Below are positions 57,301 through 64,000 of a stretch of DNA of 64,000 nucleotides, piece by piece. Under the pieces are notes generated by a model that saw only the letters and a list, made by a program, of their open reading frames with translations, ran no database searches and was not told the origin of the DNA. The translations under genes were made by a program, and so were the position numbers. Within the stretch, counting starts at the first letter, position 1. Every line of letters starts with the position of its first letter. The stretch covers positions 16,204,402 through 16,268,401 of the forward strand of contig NC_054756.1 in NCBI RefSeq assembly GCF_018143015.1. Reading direction: 5' to 3'. The DNA comes from Lytechinus variegatus (lineage: Eukaryota; Echinodermata; Echinoidea; Temnopleuroida; Toxopneustidae).

Positions 57301-60006
57301 TAATTCTAAAGTAAACAATTTTTCTGAAAATATAATGCATTTTCCCTCTTAAAAGGACAAAAATGAGGTTAGTTGTCAGTAGAGTTTAATGTATATGGGC
57401 TGAACCTCATCAGCAAGGCAAGTTTCATACTTAATATAAATTCTTTAACCCAGAAAAAAAAACACACAAAGAATCAATTTGAAGAATTAATCGCGACAAG
57501 TAAAATGTGTTTCTATATTCTCCATCCAGAAAGAAATCATGAAAAATAGATTTACATGCATTTCTATGTCAGGTAAATGTTCTTGAAACCACAATTTTTT
57601 TCAACTGATTAAATAATTGCATTGTGGCACTGGGCTTTTGTAAGTTATCCTTTTTTCTCTGTGTAATTAACACCTTTCTTTCATATTGAAAATTTCATAC
57701 TAGTCTGATTTTAGAATCCAATACATGAACCTTGAAGAGTAATCCCTTTTTAGCTCCTTCAAAGCCATCCCGGGATGAAAACATTCTGTGTATCAGTGTG
57801 AGGTGCCATGGTGAGGAAATCATTACTGTATCCTAACAAAGAAAAAAGAGCAACAAGTGGAGCGCCTCTGGCAGTCTCACCTTCATCGCGGGATTCAATA
57901 TACATTGTAGCAACAGTGCTGATTTTGAAAACTACTATAAAATAATTATTCACAAAAAACACCATTCATATAATGATACATGTACGATACTACGTTCATT
58001 GACAATAAATTACATTTGACCTTGATCATGCGACCTAAGACTTGTCAGTGATACTTGATTACCCCTATATCCACATTTTATAAACTATATCAATAAACTT
58101 TGACAGCAATCTAATAATTACTTCCAAAATTGCCAGAGTTCAATTAAAGGACAAGTCCACCCCAACAAAAACTTGATTTGAATAAAAAGAGAAAAATTCA
58201 ACAAGCATAACACTGAAAAATTAATCAAAATCGGACGTAAAATAAGAAAAGTTATGACATTTTAAAGTTTCGCTTCATTTCACAAAACAGTTATATGCAC
58301 ATCTCGGTCAGTATGCAAATGAGGGAACTGATGACATCACTCACTCACTATTTCTTTTGTATTTTATTATATAAAATGTGAAATATTTTGATTTTCTCAT
58401 CATTGTCATGTGAAATGAAGTTTCATTCCTCCCTGAACACGTGGAATTCCATTATTTTAATATTTTGTAGTTCAGGCAAGGATGTCCTAATCGTCAAATT
58501 TGTAAAAATTGAAATATTGTATAATTCAAACAATAAAAAAAAAAGAAATAGTGACATCGACTCTCTCATTTGGATGCAACTGGCTCGCTCATATATATAA
58601 CTATTTTGTTAAAAATAGTTATATATATGAACGATACTTGATTACTCTTATGTCCGAGTATCATGAATCAGATCCATAAACTTTCAAAGTTATGATGGTA
58701 ATTCCACAGATGCCCCCAACATGACCAAAGTTAATTGACATTTGACCTTGGTTATGTGACTTGAAACTCATGCAGTTCAGTAATACTTGATCAACCTTAT
58801 GTCCAAGTTTCATGAACTACATGTAGGTCCATATATTTTTTAAGTTATGATGACATTTCAAAAACTTAACCTTAGGTTAAGATTTTGATGTTAATTCCCC
58901 TAACATGGTCTAAGTTTATTAACCCTAAATGACCTTTGACCTTGGCCATGTGACCCAAAACTCAGGCAGGATGCTCAGTAATACTTCATTAACCTTATGG
59001 CAAAGTTTCATGAACTAGATCCATATACTTTATAAGTTATGCTGTCATTTCAAATACTTAACCTTCGGTTGATATTTGGTGTTGAAACCGCCATCGGAAA
59101 AGCGACAACAACAGCGCCTATATAGTCTCACTCTGCTTCCCAGGTGAGACAAAAATATATTTGATATACCTCCGTTATGAACTCTTGTCCTCCAAATATA
59201 ATTATAAATGTCTCATTATTCAGACATCTGCGGAATGGAAATTAAAAGAGATAAGAAATCGTAAATATCTCAGGCTACTAAACGGATGATCAGGTACATT
59301 TCAAAATTGTTTTGAGGTGCTAACAAGTAAAAATATATTTCATATACCTTCCGCTGTGAGCTCCCGTCCTCCAAAAAGAAATGATGCATTATTCTGACGA
59401 CAGCGGAAGGAAAATGATGCAAATAACGAGCATCATTTGCCACCTTCAAATCAATTGAGTTCACCACTGCCCAATGTATTACTATAGTATATAGTAAAAA
59501 TGTTCACATACATGTACTTGGCATTATCCTGGTTTAAGTCACCGCTCCATTCACTGCAGTTTATTTTGTCAGCGGCTGTGACTTCTTTCCTCTCCCATTT
59601 ACTTTGCTTTGTATTGTACTTGTAGACTGTAGTGTACACACACACTGTGCGCACACACACACCGACAGACACGTCACGAGAAGACAGGCGACTTATTTTA
59701 GGATAAGGCCATGTACTTTTCCTATGCCTTTACAATTTTAATAAGTTTGTTTCTCTTCCACTTCCAGGCAACGGCGGTGGAACTCCCCCCCCCCCCCCCC
59801 CCCGTTGCCTGGAAGGTGGAAGGGAAACAAAATTGTCTACGTGTGGGACTGAGCTAAGACAGGAGAGCTAGTCCTATGATCACCTGCATTGAGTCTGCAC
59901 TTATAATCTCTCCGTTGAATCTTCTTCCTAGCTCTAGTGCCAGTCTTGACTTTCCAGCTCCTGTTGCACCAAGCACTACAACTACTGGACATCGAAAAGC
60001 TTGCAT
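48279..60006 (-). CDS. TRIT1: TRIT1, tRNA dimethylallyltransferase (MiaA/Mod5 family), nine coding exons, 595 aa
   Basis: Exons on the minus strand: 60006-59884, 56114-55878, 55335-54713, 53600-53458, 52342-52225, 51800-51604, 50567-50461, 49154-49034, 48397-48279. All phases agree, 1788 bases including TAA. The enzyme transfers dimethylallyl from DMAPP to N6 of A37 in tRNAs reading UNN codons. Visible landmarks: P-loop GATGAGKS (13-20), catalytic-type Asp38 in [65 protein letters not shown], and a C-terminal C2H2 finger (C541, C544, H558, H564) as in animal TRIT1. It is longer than human (467 aa), almost wholly because exon 3 carries a disordered insertion. No mitochondrial presequence precedes the P-loop from the first ATG; an upstream exon could supply one. 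Confidence 0.96.
49034..49154 (-). CDS. TRIT1: TRIT1 coding exon 8 (first half of zinc finger)
   Basis: Forty codons ending [18 protein letters not shown], the two Cys of the C2H2 finger. Acceptor TTTTCCTCACCAG, donor G|GTAACT. Phase 1 leads into exon 9. Confidence 0.92.
50130..50355 (-). mobile_element. tRNA-derived SINE J, copy 2
   Basis: Inverse of the copy at 39481: GGGATTCGAACCCACGACCC (box B) near 50287, CACCTGGGTTGAGTGTAGC in the body. Between TRIT1 exons 8 and 7, about 100 bases from exon 7. Confidence 0.8.
50461..50567 (-). CDS. TRIT1: TRIT1 coding exon 7
   Basis: It encodes [20 protein letters not shown] then [15 protein letters not shown], matching human [26 protein letters not shown]. 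Acceptor TATACACCAG, donor CAG|GTGGGT. Confidence 0.93.
50680..50800 (+). mobile_element. tRNA-derived SINE J, partial copy 3
   Basis: CAGAGGGTCATGAGTTTGAA, GCTATGGCGTAGTTTCCTTC and CACATTGTGCTGCATT match the head and early body. The tail is missing. Confidence 0.65.
51604..51800 (-). CDS. TRIT1: TRIT1 coding exon 6
   Basis: It encodes [19 protein letters not shown], then a charged helix, then [16 protein letters not shown]. The [11 protein letters not shown] and YARKQ...W.KNRFL blocks are hallmark TRIT1 sequence. Acceptor TTGCTGCAG. The donor A|GTAAGG was chosen because it restores Arg with the next exon. Confidence 0.94.
52225..52342 (-). CDS. TRIT1: TRIT1 coding exon 5
   Basis: It encodes [19 protein letters not shown] and [13 protein letters not shown], matching human VLDERLDKRVDDMLAAGLL. 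Acceptor TTTTTACTAG, donor GA|GTGAGT, leaving phase 2. Confidence 0.94.
52897..53174. mobile_element. MITE family A, copy 5
   Basis: GGGGCCTGTCTTACAATAAC at the left and CTCTTTGTAAGATGGGGCCC at the right, with the shared GTTTACAAAGGACATT interior. Lies in TRIT1 intron 4. Confidence 0.8.
53458..53600 (-). CDS. TRIT1: TRIT1 coding exon 4
   Basis: It encodes [19 protein letters not shown] and [19 protein letters not shown], matching human SLQVFEETGISHSEFL and GGPLKFSNPCILWLHADQ. Acceptor ATTTTTGCAG, donor G|GTAAGC. Confidence 0.94.
54713..55335 (-). CDS. TRIT1: TRIT1 coding exon 3 (long disordered insertion)
   Basis: A 623-base exon. Only the end ([20 protein letters not shown], then RRKIIR) matches the family. 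The preceding roughly 180 residues occupy a place where human TRIT1 has about 23. They are charged, Ser/Gln/Asp-rich, and contain recurring DQS/QSE peptides. Acceptor TTATTAATAG, donor AG|GTAAAC. Reading frame is open throughout, which argues for real coding use. Confidence 0.9.
55878..56114 (-). CDS. TRIT1: TRIT1 coding exon 2
   Basis: Seventy-nine codons from [17 protein letters not shown] through VVDFRNR to [20 protein letters not shown]. Acceptor TTTTTGTTAG, donor GAG|GTATTT, phase 0 at both ends. Very close to the vertebrate sequence. Confidence 0.96.
56399..56690 (+). mobile_element. tRNA-derived SINE with Val-type head
   Basis: TGTTGGCTCAGTTGGTAGAG, an anticodon stem-loop with CTCACAA (CAC), and GGGGTTCGAACCCTGG form a good cloverleaf. 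The sequence runs on to GGCTGCCCGGCCCACGATCA and a TTTCATTTCATTTTCATTTC tail, which marks a SINE rather than a tRNA gene. In TRIT1 intron 1. Confidence 0.75.
57850..59155 (+). mobile_element. Minisatellite-bearing mobile repeat in TRIT1 intron 1, interrupted by a MITE
   Basis: Same left end (ACAAGTGGAGCGCCTCTGGC) and right end (TATATAGTCTCACTCTGCTT, CCAGGTGAGACAAAAA) as the copy in OSER1, with more diverged tandem units. A foldback MITE occupies 58144-58625 inside it. Confidence 0.65.
58144..58625. mobile_element. Truncated TTAAAGGACAAGTCCACC MITE nested in the minisatellite element
   Basis: TTAAAGGACAAGTCCACCCC at the left matches the complete copy at 3531. The right terminal portion is missing, and host repeat sequence resumes at GATACTTGATTACTC. 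It marks an insertion younger than the surrounding element. Confidence 0.65.
59748..59828. repeat. Small hairpin around a 20-plus C tract
   Basis: CTTCCACTTCCAGGCAACGG at the left pairs with CCGTTGCCTGGAAGGTGGAA at the right, separated by a long poly-C run. It lies about 55 bases from the TRIT1 exon 1 donor in intron 1. Confidence 0.75.
59884..60006 (-). CDS. TRIT1: TRIT1 coding exon 1 (P-loop)
   Basis: Forty-one codons: [20 protein letters not shown], then [20 protein letters not shown]. It contains the Walker A loop and the substrate-contacting Asp. Donor CAG|GTGATC. The frame upstream of the ATG hits TGA nine codons away, so this is the first in-frame Met of this exon. Confidence 0.93.
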
Positions 60007-60084
60007 TTTATTCACTTTTTTTCTCGAAATCCGAGATCACGTTCATTGTAGACGGTAGAAGAAAGCACACAAATCCAAATTGAA

Positions 60085-60130
60085 AAAAAAAGCGAACGCG
60101 TCGACGTCAATATATGCATGCGCGTGCCGA
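60085..60130 (-). promoter_or_regulatory. Candidate TRIT1 promoter: CRE-like and NRF1-like sites
   Basis: Read on the minus strand, GGCACGCGCATGCA and TTGACGTCGAC lie 80-125 bases upstream of the TRIT1 ATG. The CpG-rich patch is out of character with the AT-rich surroundings. Confidence 0.4.
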
Positions 60131-60324
60131 ATCACGGTCAAAATCGCTTAACTGATATTAAAGCAGCATGATGAACGTGTCTGGTTTTATCGTGTGTGTG
60201 TGTGTGTTTTTTTTTCTTTGTTTTTTTTTTAACCAATAGGATCCGAAACTTCTTTCTATTTATGGTATTGCCCTATTTATCATAGTTGTGAAGAATGTGC
60301 AATATCTTCCAGGTTTCGTTCGTT

Positions 60325-60722
60325 ATGTTCTCTCTCTCCTTTTCCTCATCTTCTCTCCCTCTCCTCCTTTTCTTAATTGTTTCTTTATATCTTCTTTCTT
60401 TTTTTTTAATTCCTTCCTTCTTCTTTTTGACCCTTTACTCATATTCATACTCCCTCTCCCCTCCTCTTTCTCCTTTGTATTCTTTTTTTCTCATCTTCCT
60501 TTTTTTCTTCTTCTTAATTCTCCTTCATATTCATCTTTTTTTCTTCCTTTTCTTTGCCTTTTTCTTATTCTCTTTCTTCTCCTTTGTTTTCCTTTTCTTC
60601 TCCTTCTTCTTTTTCTTCCTCAGCATCTTCTTCTTTTCTTCCTCTTAATTCTCCTCCTTCTCTTTTATTTTCTTCTCCTCTTTTCATCTTCTTCCTCTCT
60701 CCCCCATCTCTTCCCCCTTCCC
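60325..60722 (+). repeat. 400-bp pyrimidine tract
   Basis: Almost pure C/T (TTCTTCTTTTT and CCTCCTTCTC runs) on the plus strand. The overlapping Ser/Phe/Leu-rich open frames are compositional artefacts. Could form triplex DNA. Confidence 0.85.
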
Positions 60723-60824
60723 ATCCGAACTATCAAAAATTTATTCTGACCAATCTGGTTTGACCAAGTTAAATTACCATTCATGAGTCCGCTTTATGGA
60801 ATGCGGTTTAGGTTAATTTGCCCC

Positions 60825-61372
60825 ATCAGGGGGGGATAATGCATATAGTGTGCCGCGGAGGGGACCCCCATTTTTACACTCAAATTTCCGTTCGAGGGCA
60901 TAGCATTTTTGTCTTATTGAGAAAAAGAACAAAGAAAGCCGCTCTAAAGCATATAATTTTCTTCTTATCGTGAAAAAAAAAACGAAGAAAGAAATCCGCT
61001 CCAAAGCTTCGCATATTTTCTATTTGCCGTTCCGGTCGCATTATGATCTTCTACAATGAGCCGCAATTTTGGTGAAAAGCGGCCGCAGAGCGCTATCCGA
61101 CTATCGCATGTGCGCTAGTGGACCCGGTGCCCGGCCGTACGTGCCGCCGGGCTAGCAGCACGTATGTCAGTTCCGTAGGTATGCATGTACGCACTCATAT
61201 GCAGGCGATCCGTTCCAAGGACCCCCGTTTTCACAAGCACTTGTAGTTCCGAAGCCCGTTCCAAGGACCGTCCTTTTTACAATTCGCCCGCTCCAAGGCC
61301 CCCGTTTTTGTCTCGCCCGCGGCACACCCCTACTACTTTTTTGGTCGAGCGCCCCCGCCCCCCCCCCCCTGT
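60825..61372 (-). repeat. GC-rich interspersed repeat H, copy 2
   Basis: Inverted copy of the 1641-2140 repeat, keeping the order of its motifs and both homopolymer ends. The part around 61090-61200 diverges most between the copies. Confidence 0.7.
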
Positions 61373-62404
61373 TTCATGTGATTATTTTGTCAATTTTGAA
61401 TATAGATATTCTTTTTTTTTCATTCCCTGCTTATATTCTTCATATTCCGTTTTCCTTTTTTTCTGTTATATTTTATTCCTCCTTCCTTGTACGTTTTCCC
61501 TGGTCTTGTGCTCGCTTAATTCTTTTATCAAGTCAAAATATTTTAGCTCGCGTTTCGCGCTTTATTTTGCTTAGTGAGATTCGCATCGATCTTGTTCATG
61601 ATTTTTTTTATCAATAGATATATAATCTCGCCCTTTGGCTTAATTATTTGCTAGGGGAATATCTATACACTAAACACACGCATGGATGATAATTATGTCT
61701 ATATAGTTTTGTTTACCTAAAGCTATAAAGGCCGGGTAAAGTGCTTTTCAAGCGCATGCAAAGACGTTATAATCATATATGTGATATGCGCTAGAATTGT
61801 TTATAATCATTACACACTAAGAAATAATTATGGGGTTAAAATTTGAACCCTCGGGGTTGTTAGCAGCACCCCAAGGGGTGCAAATAAGTGTAATTTTGCT
61901 CATTTGTGCACCACTGGGGTGTAATTTAGCTATATTAAGCACCCTATAAGGTGCAGAAATGGATGTGTATTAAGAGTTCTAATTTTGACCTTTTTCTAGC
62001 ATGCCTTATTGTCAAGTATTATATACATTGATAAGTTCAAATTTGCCTCTTTAAGGGTGCAAACGAGCATTTCTTTGTGCAGATTGTGATAAAAAGGTGC
62101 ATGTTTGCACATTTTTCCACTTAGGGTAAAAAGAATGGTACAAATTCATTTAGGGTTGAAAATTTATAGGCCTATGCTGGGCCTACCAGGTTTATGATTT
62201 TAGTTCTTTAACCCAGGTTAAATATATAAAGTCAGCTACCTTTTTAGTTACATTACCCTCGATAACTGGCGGATCCACGGGGGAGGGGGAGCACATAGGT
62301 CAGATCATAAAATAAGAGATTAAACACGCGCTTCGCCGCTCATAGTCCAGACTGGAGATATTTCTACCCCCCGCGGGAGGCACTAACATTTTATATTGAC
62401 GATT

Positions 62405-62960
62405 GGATACAATGCGCGACCATGGGGTCTCGAAAAGCACCCTTTCCATATTCTGAAAATTCACCCCTTACTTAGTATTGGCATGTGATGAAACCCCACC
62501 ACAGGGTTAGCCTAAGTACCGGGAACAAGTATTGGAAACAAAACTATTCTCTTGGCAAGTACTCCCCCGAACCCGAAACAAGTACAGCAATATTTTGTTA
62601 TGTCACGGACGTCGATCGGTCGTCGGTTTCACCTTTACCTACATCGTTGGGTTAAGTACAGCTCCAACTCCCACCTCTCGCAAATCGTACTCTAAACAAG
62701 CAGTGTTGACTCTTTGGGCAAAAAGTACATCCTTATAAAACATCTTATACTTTTTTAAACCATCGCAAATTTTTGCCTAAACACGTAGCTTCCTGGCAAA
62801 AAATACCCCTTTTTCATTATTTTAGTGTTTTTGACACCTTTAATTATTACGTTACGTACGTAACGTGCCCTATCTTGAAAAAGACATCCTTTTTACATGT
62901 TTTTATGGTCGCGCTTGGTATCAACTCGTCAATGCAAATGGCCCCCGGGGTTTCTATATC
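62405..62960 (-). repeat. Interspersed repeat I, copy 2
   Basis: Inverse of 25975-26495: GCGACCATGGGGTCTCGAAA near the left, ACGTTACGTACGTAACGT near 62850, and a CTCGTCAATG word near the right edge, followed by CCCCCGGGG. Confidence 0.7.
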
Positions 62961-63475
62961 AATCAATAGAGTAAAATTCACAAAGCAAAATGCTGAAAAT
63001 TTGATCAAAATCGGATAACAAATAATAAAGTTATTTTAAAAAATTGCATTATTCTAGGCATATGTCTTTATAAATATATAGGTTGGCTGATTATGCCATA
63101 TCCCCCTTGTTGTTTTGTATTTTACAAAATTAGGTTTATTCAAAGTTTTCTACTAAGAACTAAAGCAATTCGATTGACAACTGATTAAGTGCGTTACTTG
63201 CCCCCAACTTAATTCATCATAATGGATAACATCATTTACACTTGTATGAAAAAATGAAACATCTACGATTTTATAATGTAATAACATAAGAAAAAGGAAA
63301 GTTGGGAAATGACACTCAGTCCTGACGATGTATCCGTTTTCACAAAATACGTATTAACTTTAAAATTCAATAACTTCGTTATTTGTTATCCGATTTTAAT
63401 TAAATTTTCAGTGTTTTGCTCTGTTAATTCTACTCTATTTAGATATAAATATTTTCAGCCTGGACCTTCTTAAAG
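62950..63475. mobile_element. Foldback MITE C, partial copy 2
   Basis: Shares TCAATAGAGTAAAATTCACA, GCTGAAAATTTGATCAAAAT and TATAAATATTTTCAGCCTGG with 38010-38615. The left terminus is missing where it meets repeat I. Confidence 0.7.
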
Positions 63476-64000
63476 AAAAAAGGATAAAGCTTAAAATACA
63501 AACCATGGATAACTTTTGTCTGTTGGAATATACCGAACCCCACAAAAAAGTTAACCTTGCTAAAAGTTTGAAAATTATCTTAAAGCAGTCGATTGCAATG
63601 TGTATATGACCATGCAACCCCCAACCCCACCCAATTTATGCTCCGCCTATAGAAACTTATAGGCCTATACATTCCCCCTTCTATTATATTCGCTCTCGGA
63701 AATGCTTTTTTTCAAGAGCGAATATAGCACTTCAGTTTATATAGGCGGAGCAAATTATAAGCTTGTAAAATTAACGATGCTCAGATCAGTACTATAGTTT
63801 CGACGAAAGCCAAATTGTTTTGAAGTCAGAATGTCACATTTAAGTAAAAAAATATATAGTCTTTTGTGCATCACTTTTTCTAATGATTTTGCAAAAACTG
63901 ATAAAAAGGGCGTAATATCATATATTTTTTCTTGTGAAGGGGTACAATCTTTGCAACCTTATATGGGACTACAGTATTCCATTATTTAAAGACTTATTAA

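Larger units (their letters stand above)
60007..64000. other. Right flank upstream of TRIT1
   Basis: After the TRIT1 promoter the stretch is filled by a pyrimidine tract, repeats H and I, a partial MITE C, and a diffuse repeat with GGGGTTGTTAGCAGCACCCC and AGGGTGCAAA words at 61810-62170. No exon was recognised. Confidence 0.55.

Noticed and set aside
60288-60749. Overlapping 117-153 codon open frames rich in Phe, Leu and Ser
   Set aside because: They are produced by a C/T tract, which contains few stop codons on that strand. No sign of a membrane protein beyond composition.

Overview
This is a eukaryotic nuclear window: AT-rich, with spliced genes, GT-AG introns, tRNA-derived SINEs, many terminal-inverted-repeat MITEs, microsatellites and long homopolymer tracts. 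Dense TACATGTA palindromes, tandem repeats built on TGACCTTTGACCTTGG, and single-copy OSER1-, FBXO25/32- and TRIT1-type genes suggest an invertebrate deuterostome, most likely an echinoderm such as a sea urchin. The genus is inference and cannot be settled from the window alone.

Three protein-coding genes can be reconstructed with consistent splice phases. (1) OSER1 on the minus strand (8070-11851) has two coding exons and encodes 331 aa. (2) A pre-duplication-type FBXO25/FBXO32 (atrogin-1) F-box gene on the plus strand (23545-43123) has nine coding exons, a 9.9-kb first intron, and encodes 372 aa. (3) TRIT1, the tRNA dimethylallyltransferase, on the minus strand (48279-60006) has nine coding exons and encodes 595 aa. 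OSER1 and FBXO25/32 are divergent, about 11.7 kb apart at their ATGs. FBXO25/32 and TRIT1 converge tail to tail, about 5.2 kb apart. They belong to different processes (oxidative-stress response, SCF ubiquitin ligation, tRNA i6A37 modification), and nothing indicates co-regulation beyond CRE/NRF1-like promoter motifs shared by FBXO25/32 and TRIT1.

Layout. 1-8069: gene-poor flank with MITEs and other repeats, possibly including the OSER1 3' UTR. 8070-11851: OSER1, its intron carrying a minisatellite-bearing element and a SINE. 11852-23544: repeat-rich spacer with a Tc1-type MITE, a Ty3/gypsy pol fossil, poly-G-rich low-complexity DNA, opposed arrays of GCGAAGCGCGAGC palindromes, and a likely FBXO25/32 promoter near 23.0 kb. 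23545-43123: FBXO25/32, with partial tandem duplications of exons 6 and 8 in its introns. 43124-48278: 3' flank with MITEs. 48279-60006: TRIT1. 60007-64000: TRIT1 promoter, a pyrimidine tract, and inverted copies of repeats also found in the left half.

The strongest second-look items are the multi-copy partial duplication of FBXO25/32 exon 6, the roughly 160-residue disordered insertion in the middle of TRIT1, the expanded CxC cysteine cluster of OSER1, repeated DR1 nuclear-receptor-like motifs in the OSER1 intron, a CpG-rich TIR element carrying four copies of a perfect 12-bp palindrome plus a first-exon-like ATG, and a segment of a Tc1 MITE copied into a neighbouring gypsy fossil with a 13-bp flanking duplication. 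No new multi-gene system was found.
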